NCBI GenBank assembly: GCA_017620435.1
Contig: JAFZQL010000201.1
Coordinates: 1-15,894, forward strand
Source of the DNA: Erysipelotrichaceae bacterium
GTDB lineage: Bacteria; Bacillota_I; Bacilli_A; Erysipelotrichales; Erysipelotrichaceae
Direction of reading: 5' to 3'
Length of the DNA stretch: 15,894 nucleotides
The number at the start of each line of letters is the position of its first letter. Position 1 is the stretch's first letter. Below are positions 5,235 through 12,930 of the stretch, in pieces. Under the pieces are notes generated by a model. The model saw only the letters and a list, made by a program, of their open reading frames with translations. It made no database searches and had not been told where the DNA came from. The position numbers and the translations under genes are program-made.

Positions 5235-5238
5235 TACC
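5224..5238. promoter_or_regulatory. Operator-like inverted repeat over the -10
   Basis: GGTAAT-ATA-ATTACC is a 6-bp inverted repeat with a 3-bp centre that contains the whole -10 element of the VanZ-like gene promoter. A repressor bound here would block RNA polymerase. No regulator can be assigned; coincidence in A/T-rich DNA is possible. Confidence 0.4.
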
Positions 5239-5256
5239 GGAAACGGAGGTTAAACT

Positions 5257-5646
5257 ATGACTAGACTGATTTATTTGTTTATTCAACTGATCACGAAACT
5301 TCACTCGAGAGTTCTCTCCATAAATGACAATCACGGTTTTGATCTGACCGATAAGCAGCTGCATTTTCTGATCATCGGCTTTTTCGGCTTCTGCATGCTG
5401 ATGGCGATACAGCCGATCGTCAAGTGGCTGATCAGGCATCATGCGGAACTGATGATCACGTTCTTTTACGTATTTACGGTCGTGATCGTCGTCAGTTTCG
5501 CCATTGAACTCGGACAGGCTTTTTCCGGAACGGGAGAAATGGATTTCTACGATATCGCTTCCGGGATCCTTGGCTTCTTCGTGTTCTTCGGGATCTATCT
5601 GATCGGCTATCTGCTTTTCGATGTTCTCAGGAAAAAAACCGCGTAG
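5257..5646 (+). CDS. VanZ-like family membrane protein
   Basis: A 129-residue protein with about four hydrophobic segments. The VanZ-like signature is visible: LTDKQLHFLIIGFFGF (Asp/His at the start of a helix), then SFAIELGQAFSGTGEMDFYD with the Glu and Gln of the family's E..Q motif, then DIASGILGFFVFFGIY. VanZ-like proteins are small integral membrane proteins, one member of which gives low-level teicoplanin resistance; most have no known role. The start ATG 5257 has GGAGG 7 nt upstream and a good promoter. Its stop codon is separated from the convergent HIRAN-like gene's stop by one base, with no terminator between, so the transcript probably runs antisense through that gene to 6058. Confidence 0.78.
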   Translation: MTRLIYLFIQLITKLHSRVLSINDNHGFDLTDKQLHFLIIGFFGFCMLMAIQPIVKWLIRHHAELMITFFYVFTVVIVVSFAIELGQAFSGTGEMDFYDIASGILGFFVFFGIYLIGYLLFDVLRKKTA

Positions 5647-5647
5647 T

Positions 5648-5944
5648 CTATCCGACGATCTTTGCGATCAGCATTTCCTGATTCATGAATCTGATGATGC
5701 ATTCCGCATCATCTTTTATTTGGTCATATACTCTGCCTGCAGAGAAGGTTCCCCTGACGACCGAATGGACGGAATTGGCTACATAGCCGCACTTCATCTG
5801 ATCCTTGTACGCAATGATGGCTTCATCGTCGTAGACGTTGTTTCTGTCTTTCTTCAGGATCAGACGGTCTCCGGGCTTGAGAAAAGAGACGCTGTCGAAC
5901 AGATTCAGATGATTGATCGTAATATATATTCCTTTATCTTCCAT
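5648..5944 (-). CDS. HIRAN-like domain protein
   Basis: A 98-residue protein with the pattern of the HIRAN domain, an OB-like fold that in helicase fusions binds DNA ends and as a free-standing bacterial protein has no assigned role. The pattern is seen in FLKPGDRLILKKDRNNVYDD, EAIIAY, then CGYVANSVHSVVRG and the end ECIIRFMNQEMLIAKIV. I chose ATG 5944: GAGG lies 8 nt upstream, and the family usually begins near here; the longer in-frame form to 6076 would run through A/T-rich non-conserved sequence with no RBS. It converges with the VanZ-like gene (1 bp between stops). A single-domain stand-alone HIRAN fits the length. Confidence 0.72.
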   Translation of the reverse strand: MEDKGIYITINHLNLFDSVSFLKPGDRLILKKDRNNVYDDEAIIAYKDQMKCGYVANSVHSVVRGTFSAGRVYDQIKDDAECIIRFMNQEMLIAKIVG

Positions 5945-6028
5945 ATCATAAACCTCGCATGTTGAAATCAGTTTAAACGCAAAAAGATACAAAAAAAGCG
6001 ACAGTAGCCGTTTTAACGGCACATATTT

Positions 6029-6058
6029 CCGTCCGGTGTTTCCGTACGGTTTTTTTTT
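6029..6058 (+). terminator. Intrinsic terminator on plus strand before MoxR operon
   Basis: CCGTCCGG and CCGTACGG pair with one mismatch around TGTTT, followed by nine T residues. It is the first plus-strand terminator after the VanZ-like gene, some 380 bp downstream, with the antisense HIRAN gene between. Confidence 0.8.
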
Positions 6059-6106
6059 ATCGGCGATTTGGGTCATAATAGTAGTAGTAATCCAAAGGAG
6101 TTTATC

Positions 6107-7042
6107 ATGCGATCAGTAAAAGAATATACGGAAACTGTTACCGCCAACGTCGGAAAAGTCATCATCGGAAAAGATGAGGTAATCAGACAGGTCATTACCT
6201 GTTTTCTGGCCAAGGGCCACGTCCTGCTGGAAGATCTGCCGGGAACGGGAAAGACGATGCTGTTAAGAGCCTTTGCCAGAACGATCGGCGGGGATTTTAA
6301 ACGTATCCAGTTTACACCCGACCTGCTTCCTTCCGATCTGACTGGCATCAGTTTCTACAACCAGAAAGAAGGAGAATTCGTTTTCCGCAGGGGTCCTGTA
6401 TTCTGTAACGTCCTTCTGGCCGATGAGATCAACCGGGCGACCCCAAGGACGCAGTCCGCTTTATTGGAAGCCATGGAAGAAAAACAGGTCACCGTAGATG
6501 GAACGACATACGGTCTGGATGAACCTTTCTTCGTCATGGGTACGCAGAATCCTCTGGAATCCTACGGAACGTTCCCGCTGCCGGAAGCGCAGCTTGACCG
6601 TTTCTTTATGAAACTGTCCATGGGCTATATGGAAAGAAAACAGGAAACAGATGTTCTGGGAAGAAAGGACGCCAAAGACATCATTTCTCAGCTGGAACAG
6701 AAAGTAAACATTGAAGATATGAAACAGGCTATGGAAGAAATCGAAAATGTGACGGTTTCTGCCGATGTCGAGTCTTATCTTATGGACATTATCGAAGCCA
6801 CCAGAAACCATCCGTCTCTTTCTGCCGGGGTTTCTGTTAGAGGCTCGCTGGCTCTGTACAAGGCAGCGCAGATCTGTGCTGCAATGGAAGGCAGAAACTA
6901 CGTCATACCGGAAGACGTAAAGAAGGAAGCCTTATATGTGCTTCCGCACCGGATCTTCCTTTCTGCCGGCAATCATGCCGATAATGTCCAGATCATTGAA
7001 AGAATACTGAATGATACAAAAGTGCCTCTAGAAAACGTATGA
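6107..7042 (+). CDS. MoxR-family AAA+ ATPase
   Basis: A 311-residue AAA+ ATPase. Visible motifs are Walker A LEDLPGTGKTM (K49), Walker B VLLADEINRA (D106, E107), sensor 1 in FFVMGTQNPLES (N148) and the segment PLPEAQLDRFFMKL with an arginine (R165). The C-terminal lid contains ASVRG-like GVSVRGSLALYKAA. MoxR ATPases act as chaperone-like remodelers, typically together with DUF58 and vWA or transglutaminase membrane proteins in envelope-stress or maturation roles. The start ATG 6107 has AAAGGAG 6 nt upstream; the longer in-frame start at 6068 lies in the promoter region. The stop overlaps the next start by 4 bp (ATGA), showing translational coupling. A -10-like CATAAT at 6074-6079 may drive the operon, but no good -35 is seen. 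Confidence 0.93.
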   Translation: MRSVKEYTETVTANVGKVIIGKDEVIRQVITCFLAKGHVLLEDLPGTGKTMLLRAFARTIGGDFKRIQFTPDLLPSDLTGISFYNQKEGEFVFRRGPVFCNVLLADEINRATPRTQSALLEAMEEKQVTVDGTTYGLDEPFFVMGTQNPLESYGTFPLPEAQLDRFFMKLSMGYMERKQETDVLGRKDAKDIISQLEQKVNIEDMKQAMEEIENVTVSADVESYLMDIIEATRNHPSLSAGVSVRGSLALYKAAQICAAMEGRNYVIPEDVKKEALYVLPHRIFLSAGNHADNVQIIERILNDTKVPLENV

Positions 7043-8055
7043 TCGGTCTGATATTCTTCGGGCTGGCTGCCGTCGTGTTTGTCCTGCAGATTAAGACATC
7101 TTCGGCGGCACTCCAGAATCTGTACTGCGACTTCCGCTTCGACAAAAAACTGGCTGAACCGGGAGAAGTCATTACCTGTGCCTATAAAGTAGTCAACACA
7201 TGGTGTTTTCCTGTGCTTTATATCAACTTTATCATCCGTCTGCCGGAAGGCGCCAGGATCGTCGATGACGGGAGCGGTTCCGTTGGTTTCCGTCTGTATC
7301 TGCTGCCAAGACAGAAATATACCGGAGAAGTCAGATTTACCCTGCCGGAAAGAGGGATCTACAGAAACGGGAGGTATTTTCTGGAAACAGGAGACTTCCT
7401 GGGTTTTCAGTCAAAAGTGCTTTCCAGGGATCTGAAGGCGGATATCGTCGTCATGCCGGATAGAAGCCGGGATGAAGTGGTTCTGAATACTATGGGCGGT
7501 TATCTGGGCGATATCTCGGTGAGAAGATTCATCATGGAAGATCCTGTTCTGACTATCGGATACCGGGATTATACGGGAAAGGAACCGATGAAGGATATCT
7601 CCTGGAAACAGACGGCCAAAAGGGATCAGCTGATGGTAAAAAACAGCGACTATACGACCGATATCAACGTTGCGGTCGTCGTGAATATGCAAAGCAGTGA
7701 TCCACAACGGCTGGAAGAATGTCTTCGGCTTCTTAGAAGCACCTGTGAACAGCTGGAAGAAAAAAGGATCCCTTATGAGCTTCTAAGCAACGGCGATATC
7801 GGCAATTCTCCGGAAGGGTACGGAGAAAGGCATTTCAATCATCTGATGAGGAAATGCGGAAGATCGGGCCTGATCTCCTATTTCTCTTTTGAGTATCTGA
7901 TCGACAGATGTATACAGAAAAAGAAAAACAACCGCAGCTACATCATCATAACGGCACCCCTGTCCTCAAACGGGCAGGCTCAGCTGAACAGGCTTCAGAA
8001 CATCAGCGATCATCCGCTTTGTCTGATCATAGCAGGAGGGCAACCGGATGACTGA
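7039..8055 (+). CDS. DUF58 domain protein
   Basis: A 338-residue protein with one N-terminal membrane helix (1-18), a beta-rich region (about 25-135, with RGIYRNGRYFLETGDFLGF) and the DUF58 signature GYRDYTGKEPMKDISWKQTA (from about 174) followed by KRDQLMVK. The remainder resembles a degenerate vWA-like fold (INVAVVVNMQS). DUF58 proteins are constant partners of MoxR ATPases; they lie at the membrane and are thought to be their substrates or adaptors. Most family members have two N-terminal helices; only one is evident here. It overlaps the MoxR gene by ATGA and the next gene by 8 bp. Confidence 0.88.
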   Translation: MIGLIFFGLAAVVFVLQIKTSSAALQNLYCDFRFDKKLAEPGEVITCAYKVVNTWCFPVLYINFIIRLPEGARIVDDGSGSVGFRLYLLPRQKYTGEVRFTLPERGIYRNGRYFLETGDFLGFQSKVLSRDLKADIVVMPDRSRDEVVLNTMGGYLGDISVRRFIMEDPVLTIGYRDYTGKEPMKDISWKQTAKRDQLMVKNSDYTTDINVAVVVNMQSSDPQRLEECLRLLRSTCEQLEEKRIPYELLSNGDIGNSPEGYGERHFNHLMRKCGRSGLISYFSFEYLIDRCIQKKKNNRSYIIITAPLSSNGQAQLNRLQNISDHPLCLIIAGGQPDD

Positions 8056-9235
8056 CGCATTGCAGCTGCTTAGCGATCTGCTGTTGTATTTTACGATCGT
8101 CAGTCTCTTTCCTTCCTTTAGAGACAGCCATTTTCTGATGGCCGCAGTCACAGCGATCGGTTTTATTTCTGCTTTTATCGGCAGCAGAATCAAGGCTCTG
8201 AAGCCTCTATCATTTCTTCTGCCTTTGACCGAGATCCTGCTGATCGAAAACGACAGTCAGTGGTTTTTCCTGCTGCTGATCGTAGGCTATCAGATCATTG
8301 TTCTGATCACGGAAAGCTACAGGATGCAACACGATAGATACCGCTATGTTTTCGGCATGGAATCCCTTGTCGTTCTGACCGTGCTCTTTGTCTGTATCAC
8401 CTCTTCTTTGAAAAACCGCTGTCCGCTTGTTTTCGGGGGACTTTTCCTGCTTACGGGCATTATCGCCCTCAGGGGAAAAAGGCTGGGTAGAAAAGCGGAT
8501 ATGCAGTTGAGAATGCTAAATGCCGCTGAAGTCATCGGTGTTTTTGCGGCGGCCGCTTTGTTCTTCGGTCTTCTTTACGTTCTGCTTACTCATTCCGGAA
8601 AGATTTTCGAAATCATCGCTCTGCCGTTTGCCCTTGTCATCAAAGGTCTGATCGGACTGTTCGTTATCCTGAGCCGCGGTATCTGGACCTATTTCAACTA
8701 TAATGACACTTCTGCCGAAATAGAAAACCAAAGCGTTGATGAAATCTACGAAAACATATTCCATCCGGCCGAAGATGCGGTAATAGAAACGAACCCGGGA
8801 TTTAGTTATCTCCGTCTGTTTGAGCGTTTCTTTCTGATCCTGCTGGCTGTCGCGGTGATCATCGTGATCCTTTATCTGGTTTACCGTGTTCTCATCCGGA
8901 TCGAAACGGAAGAGACGGAAGACGGTTTTGAAAGAGGGAACGGTTTTGAAACAGGAAGAAGAAAAACAGACAGGAAGAACAAGAAACAAAACAACAATCA
9001 GGAAATCAGAAAGATCTACAGAGAATTTCTTTATCTGGCAAAAAGAAAAGGAATTCCGGTAAAGAAGCAGACCACTTCTAGGGAGGTGCTAAGCGAGGGA
9101 CTGTTCAGTGAGAATCAGGATGCCGTTTCTTTACGGGAACTCTATATCAAAGCCAGGTACTGCAAAGATTACCGGGTTAGCGATGAAGAGATACGGATGG
9201 CGAAAGAATGTCTCGCCAGACTGAAAGAATCATAA
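8048..9235 (+). CDS. Polytopic membrane protein with DUF4129-like C-terminus
   Basis: A 395-residue protein with eight hydrophobic segments in the first 210 residues, a soluble loop (about 212-255), a ninth strong helix (258-284) and a cytosolic, very basic linker (RKTDRKNKKQNNN). A terminal helical region (318-395, with IRKIYREFLYLAKRKGIPVK and LYIKARYCKDYRVSDEEI) resembles the DUF4129 tail. In MoxR/DUF58 operons the third gene is often a TgpA-type protein with transmembrane helices, a transglutaminase core and a DUF4129 tail; here the transglutaminase core is absent, with only about 45 residues in its place. AGGAGGG lies upstream of ATG 8048, inside the DUF58 gene, so the two are coupled. 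A terminator follows the stop. Confidence 0.8.
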   Translation: MTDALQLLSDLLLYFTIVSLFPSFRDSHFLMAAVTAIGFISAFIGSRIKALKPLSFLLPLTEILLIENDSQWFFLLLIVGYQIIVLITESYRMQHDRYRYVFGMESLVVLTVLFVCITSSLKNRCPLVFGGLFLLTGIIALRGKRLGRKADMQLRMLNAAEVIGVFAAAALFFGLLYVLLTHSGKIFEIIALPFALVIKGLIGLFVILSRGIWTYFNYNDTSAEIENQSVDEIYENIFHPAEDAVIETNPGFSYLRLFERFFLILLAVAVIIVILYLVYRVLIRIETEETEDGFERGNGFETGRRKTDRKNKKQNNNQEIRKIYREFLYLAKRKGIPVKKQTTSREVLSEGLFSENQDAVSLRELYIKARYCKDYRVSDEEIRMAKECLARLKES

Positions 9236-9268
9236 TTTTAGGCACATATCAGGGTCCGTCCTATACCG

Positions 9269-9308
9269 AACCGGCAGGAATGACTGAAAACATTTCGTGC
9301 CGGTTTTT
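9269..9308 (+). terminator. Intrinsic terminator of the MoxR operon
   Basis: AACCGGCA (9269-9276) pairs with TGCCGGTT (9298-9305), the stem continuing imperfectly inward, and TTTTT follows. It lies 34 bp after the operon stop codon, and its T tract overlaps the stop codon (9309-9307) of the convergent lipoprotein gene. Confidence 0.88.
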
Positions 9309-10671
9309 AATGGACGGTCGTCGTTTCAACGCCGATGATATAATCCTGCGATGTCGGATGTTTTGGGGTATCGTAGCCTTTGATGCTTCCTCCCTTGGAG
9401 AACTTAACCTCTGATCCGGTTGGGAATACCATTGTTCCTCTGGATGGATCCAGGCAGAAAACACCATCAAAACAGAAAGCGTACAGTTCTGTCACTTTTC
9501 CGTTTGGATACTCAGAATCATACAGACGTTCCATGATCTCATCGATCGTATCTTCCCCTTTCCAGAGATAGGCGATCTCGTCGTCGCTGCTGTATCCCTT
9601 GTAATACTGCGCGCAGATCAGATAATACTTCCCGTTCTTCTTGAAATAGTTGATCGTATGGCCATCATAAAAACGGGTAAGCGGATCTTTTGAAGTGATC
9701 TGAACATATCCGACTTCATCCAGATCGTCTGCCAGAAGATAAGTAAACAGAGTCGAGGTAGACGAACACTGTCCTTCATTCAGGATCAGGGTCTCCAGAC
9801 CGGAAATCGTATATTTGAAAGAATCATCATAATACTGGATGTTGCCTACGTCTCCCTTGTGATACCGGCTTGTTGCAGGCATCGAATCTTTGTCTGACGG
9901 TGCATAATCGCGCGTAATCAGGAAACCGGCCATATCCGGGATCGTCCTGATCGTTTCTGCCGCCAGGGAATAGTTGCCGTTATCGACTTCTTTAATCAAA
10001 GCATCCATCTCTTCCTGAGACATAAGAGGAAATCCATAGTCCACAAGGAAATCGAAACCCTTGTATTCGTAGATGTAGGTTCCGCTTTTGTACAGCACTT
10101 TCAGTTCATAGCCGTCGGGATCAATCGGCGCATACAGTACCAGCGTCGGGGTGACCGGGTAACCTTTATTGATAGCATCAATCAGTGAATCCTGATCGGC
10201 AAAGGAACCTTCTTCAAGATCATAGCTCTGAAGCCACTTGGTTTCTCCTTTATAAGCGGCAAACGGATCCAGCAGGTAATACCGGTCATTGGCTTTGATG
10301 CTCAAAACATAGTAGGCATCGGCATCGACGAAGATATCAACGGCCCGGACTTCATCGTAATCTCCCTGTAGCAGAGTGACCATGTTTTTAACTAAGCGAT
10401 ACGGTGTTTTATCCGAACTGTAATCCTGATACTGAATATACGTGAAAGCATCCGCATATGTACTGATGGAATCTGCAACTTCATATATCTGCTTTCTTCC
10501 GAGATCCTGCATTTCTTTCTCTTTAATCAGAGGCTCTCCCAGAGCGGAAGGAATCTCTACGGAATGATAGAGAAAGACTTCTTCATTCATTCTTGTTTCT
10601 TTCGGAAGACTTCCGGCGGAGCAGCCAAGCAGCAGAAATACCAGCAGCAACAGAGATATATGTTTTTTCAT
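9307..10671 (-). CDS. Lipoprotein with two transglutaminase-like repeats
   Basis: A 454-residue secreted lipoprotein: signal peptide MKKHISLLLLVFLLLGC with the lipobox LLGC (Cys17 lipidated), then an extracytoplasmic part. Residues about 287-360 resemble the transglutaminase-like fold: GQCSSTSTLFTYLL (Cys302), YDGHTINYFKKNGKYYLI (His338). A similar, weaker unit is at about 70-142 (LVKNMVTLLQGDYDEVRAVD, then NDRYYLLDPFAAYKG). By manual alignment the first unit has Tyr at the Cys and His positions but keeps the Asp (D135), while the second keeps Cys and His but has Cys353 at the Asp position. ATG 10671 has AAAGGA at 9 nt and a perfect extended -10 upstream. It is convergent with the MoxR operon, whose usual transglutaminase partner is missing, so it may supply that function or act as a binding protein. 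Confidence 0.72.
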   Translation of the reverse strand: MKKHISLLLLVFLLLGCSAGSLPKETRMNEEVFLYHSVEIPSALGEPLIKEKEMQDLGRKQIYEVADSISTYADAFTYIQYQDYSSDKTPYRLVKNMVTLLQGDYDEVRAVDIFVDADAYYVLSIKANDRYYLLDPFAAYKGETKWLQSYDLEEGSFADQDSLIDAINKGYPVTPTLVLYAPIDPDGYELKVLYKSGTYIYEYKGFDFLVDYGFPLMSQEEMDALIKEVDNGNYSLAAETIRTIPDMAGFLITRDYAPSDKDSMPATSRYHKGDVGNIQYYDDSFKYTISGLETLILNEGQCSSTSTLFTYLLADDLDEVGYVQITSKDPLTRFYDGHTINYFKKNGKYYLICAQYYKGYSSDDEIAYLWKGEDTIDEIMERLYDSEYPNGKVTELYAFCFDGVFCLDPSRGTMVFPTGSEVKFSKGGSIKGYDTPKHPTSQDYIIGVETTTVH

Positions 10672-10700
10672 GACTTGTTTTCCTTTGAATATCTACGACT

Positions 10701-10709
10701 ATTATAGCA
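10701..10709 (-). promoter_or_regulatory. Extended -10 promoter of the lipoprotein gene
   Basis: TGCTATAAT on the minus strand (10709-10701) is a perfect TGn plus -10. TTCATT 18 bp upstream is a poor -35. The start codon is 30 bp downstream. Confidence 0.7.
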
Positions 10710-10780
10710 TCCGTCTTTCTGAATAATGAATCCTGTTTCTTTAATCCGTGTTTCATCCTATACAAAAAAACCGACAGGGA

Positions 10781-10789
10781 TGATAGAAT
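10781..10789 (+). promoter_or_regulatory. Extended -10 promoter of the WYL regulator
   Basis: TGATAGAAT on the plus strand has the TGn extension and five of six -10 bases. Transcription would start near 10796, just before the RBS AAGAGG (10797-10802). It is divergent from the lipoprotein promoter 72 bp away, so the two may share control. Confidence 0.5.
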
Positions 10790-10810
10790 GAATGACAAGA
10801 GGACATAAAC

Positions 10811-11776
10811 ATGGCAGAGAAAAAACACAGTGTAATGGCTTTACTGGAGATCCTGAAGAAGTATTCCGACGAGGAGCACATTCTGACTTTAAAAGAGATA
10901 CAGAATCATCTGGAGAATGAGTACGATACTGTCCTGGACAGAAGGACCATCTATACCAATCTGGATATCCTGGAAGATTTCGGCTACGAGATCAGCGACT
11001 ACGAAGACAACGGGAAAGGATACTATCTGGCGGAAAGGCAGTTCGACAAGGGAGAGATCCTGCTTCTGGCGAATGCCGTACATGCTTCGCATTTCATCTC
11101 TTCTTCTCAGTCGGATGCCCTGATCAGGAAACTGCTGGATACGCAAAGCAGGTATGTCAAGGCGGATTTCTACGACAAGGTCTATATGCCCAATCCCGTG
11201 AAAAGCGCGAACAAGCAGCTGCTCTACAATCTGGATACCGTTTCGGAAGCGATCAGGGACAGCAGACAGCTGCAGTTCAAGTATCTGCGCTATGACAGCA
11301 ACAAGAAGCTGATACCGCGCAGAGAAGAGCCTTATGTCGTTGAACCGAGATATATCGTCTATGCGGATGCCAGACCGTACATGATCGTTACCAGTGCAAA
11401 CCATCCGGGTTTTATCCACTACCGGATCGACAGGATGGCAGATGCCCGGATCCTGGACGAAAAATCAAGACCTTTGCCGAAAAGATCAGATCCGTACGAC
11501 TATGCCAGAAACAAACTCTTCATGTATTCGGGAGAAACGGAAACGGTCGTCTTTAGATGCAGGAACGATGTCATGGATCATATGATCGACATCTTCGGTC
11601 CGCAGCTGACTGTATATCCGGAAGACGAAGAATATTTCCGGATCAGGGTAAAGGTTCCGGCCCAGGGAGCCATGTATCTGGCCCAGCAGTTCATGGGCAA
11701 CATTACGATCATGGAACCGGAGGAACTGAAGGAAGAGTTCAGAAAGAAACTTAGAGATGCCGGTAAGAACATCTGA
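10811..11776 (+). CDS. WYL-domain transcriptional regulator
   Basis: A 321-residue regulator. Residues 5-60 form a winged helix-turn-helix (LTLKEIQNHLENEYDTVLDR, RTIYTNLDILEDFGYEI). The centre (about 138-212) is the WYL domain, an Sm-like fold that senses ligands such as nucleotides or nucleic acid; EPRYIVYADARPYMIV and HYRIDRMADARIL are its core. The C-terminal 80 residues form the usual WCX extension (VVFRCRNDVMDHMIDIFG, FRIRVKVP). ATG 10811 has AAGAGG 8 nt upstream. WYL proteins often regulate adjacent genes, stress responses or defence systems; here the closest divergent gene is the transglutaminase-like lipoprotein. No defence genes are visible. Confidence 0.9.
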   Translation: MAEKKHSVMALLEILKKYSDEEHILTLKEIQNHLENEYDTVLDRRTIYTNLDILEDFGYEISDYEDNGKGYYLAERQFDKGEILLLANAVHASHFISSSQSDALIRKLLDTQSRYVKADFYDKVYMPNPVKSANKQLLYNLDTVSEAIRDSRQLQFKYLRYDSNKKLIPRREEPYVVEPRYIVYADARPYMIVTSANHPGFIHYRIDRMADARILDEKSRPLPKRSDPYDYARNKLFMYSGETETVVFRCRNDVMDHMIDIFGPQLTVYPEDEEYFRIRVKVPAQGAMYLAQQFMGNITIMEPEELKEEFRKKLRDAGKNI

Positions 11777-11867
11777 TCCTCTGCAAAATCAATGCAATGA
11801 TCGTTTCATTGTTCCGGATGCTGTTTCTTTTTTATACTTGTAGAATCTCGTGCGATGTTATCGGTCT

Positions 11868-11894
11868 TTGCCGCTTGCGGTTTCATTATATAAT
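11868..11894 (+). promoter_or_regulatory. Promoter placing transcription start at the SorC start codon
   Basis: A perfect -10 TATAAT (11889-11894) ends 6 bp before ATG 11901. The best upstream element is TTGCCG (11868-11873) with a short 15-bp spacer. Transcription would begin at or next to the A of the ATG, giving a leaderless mRNA. Confidence 0.55.
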
Positions 11895-11900
11895 AGTGTC

Positions 11901-12860
11901 ATGAAAGCATACCCTTTCCAGATACGCCCCGACAACATTAATTTGGTCATCAGGATCTGCCGTCTGTATTATGAGAAAAAGAAATCTCAGCAGCAGATTG
12001 CCGATATCATGGGTGTATCCCGTTCCCAGATATCCAAGATTCTGATTGCCGCCCAGGATCAGGGTGTTGTCAGCATTTCTATCACAGATCCTTTTGCGGA
12101 AGTATCTCCGATCAAGAAGAAACTGCTTGAAAGTTATAAACTTAGAGATGCTCTTATCATCAGTTCCCGCAGTGATCTCCCTGACATCATCCTTTCAAAC
12201 GCTTCAGGAGCGATTACTTCTTTCATTTCCGGTATCCTGAAGGACGGCGATATCATCGGCATCGCTTCGGGCTATACCTTGTTTTCTCTAGGGAACAGGA
12301 TCGGTTATGTCGATAAGACCGGGCTGAAGGTCACGCCGCTGCTTGGCGGTTTCTTTTCCAACGGTGCTACCTGGCAAGCCAATACCAACGCCCGTATCCT
12401 GGCTGAAACCTGGGACTGTGAATACATGCAGCTGCATTCTCCGATCTTTGTTACTTCACCGGAATTAAAAGAACTCCTGCTGGATGAACCGGAGATCAAT
12501 AAGGTTCTTAAGGAGATCGACAAAATGACAGTCGGGCTTTTGGGTATCGGACCGATCGATCAGTATGAAACCAGACACAGCGACGGATATATCTCCGAAG
12601 ATGATCTCAGGGTTCTGAAGGAAAGAGGTTCGGTCGGAGGTCTCTGTAATTTCTTCTTTGATGCTGATGGCGAGATCGTTGATTTTGAAGGATACAAACG
12701 GATGATCGGCATCACGCCTCAGCAGCTGATGTCTATCGATACCCGTATCGGTATCGCTTTCGGAGATGAAAAAACCGATGTGATTAAGGCTGCCTTAAGA
12801 GGCAGATGGATCAACTATCTTATTATCGATGAAAATACGGCAGGAAAGCTGATTGACTGA
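11901..12860 (+). CDS. SorC-family sugar-binding transcriptional regulator
   Basis: A 319-residue regulator. The N-terminal HTH (about 28-52, KSQQQIADIMGVSRSQISKI) follows the family lead-in LVIRICRLYYEKK; the rest is the SorC effector domain, a sugar-phosphate isomerase-like fold. It shows DGDIIGIASGYTLFSLGN, PLLGGFFSNGATWQANTNAR, VGLLGIGPID, GGLCNFFFDADGEIVD and a C-terminal ALRGRWINYLIIDE. Effectors are usually phosphorylated sugars. I place the start at ATG 11901: the in-frame GTG at 11850 would put the perfect TATAAT inside the coding region and has no RBS. No RBS precedes 11901 either, so the mRNA looks leaderless. It converges with the PfkB/ADP-ribosylglycohydrolase operon, a plausible target; that operon's promoter is outside the window. 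Confidence 0.9.
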   Translation: MKAYPFQIRPDNINLVIRICRLYYEKKKSQQQIADIMGVSRSQISKILIAAQDQGVVSISITDPFAEVSPIKKKLLESYKLRDALIISSRSDLPDIILSNASGAITSFISGILKDGDIIGIASGYTLFSLGNRIGYVDKTGLKVTPLLGGFFSNGATWQANTNARILAETWDCEYMQLHSPIFVTSPELKELLLDEPEINKVLKEIDKMTVGLLGIGPIDQYETRHSDGYISEDDLRVLKERGSVGGLCNFFFDADGEIVDFEGYKRMIGITPQQLMSIDTRIGIAFGDEKTDVIKAALRGRWINYLIIDENTAGKLID

Positions 12861-12930
12861 TCCGTTTTTCCCGGCTTCCCAATAATCAACATCCTCAGAC
12901 ATAGAATCAATGAAGGTTTTTAACCATGAT

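Noticed and set aside
6007..6020. Palindrome GCCGTTTTAACGGC as a terminator
   Set aside because: Five usable pairs only, and the T tract on the minus strand is 9 nt away from the stem; there is no minus-strand gene upstream for it to end.
5945..6076. Longer N-terminus for the HIRAN-like protein starting at 6076
   Set aside because: The extra residues come from the poly-T terminator and A/T-rich intergenic DNA, with no RBS; GAGG precedes ATG 5944 instead.
10583..10828. Minus-strand open frame at the lipoprotein 5' end and WYL promoter region
   Set aside because: It overlaps the signal peptide of the lipoprotein in another frame and covers both divergent promoters.
11777..11849. Possible terminator after the WYL regulator (CAATGA/TCATTG hairpin and a later T run)
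   Set aside because: The stem is six A/T-rich pairs and the T run lies more than 15 nt further, so I could not support an intrinsic terminator.
11850..11900. GTG start giving 17 more residues to the SorC regulator
   Set aside because: The extension contains the perfect -10 box, has no RBS, and resembles nothing in the family; the conserved part starts after 11901.
12861..12930. Possible plus-strand terminator for the SorC gene (GGTTTTTAACC)
   Set aside because: Four base pairs around three T and no T tract; too weak to call.
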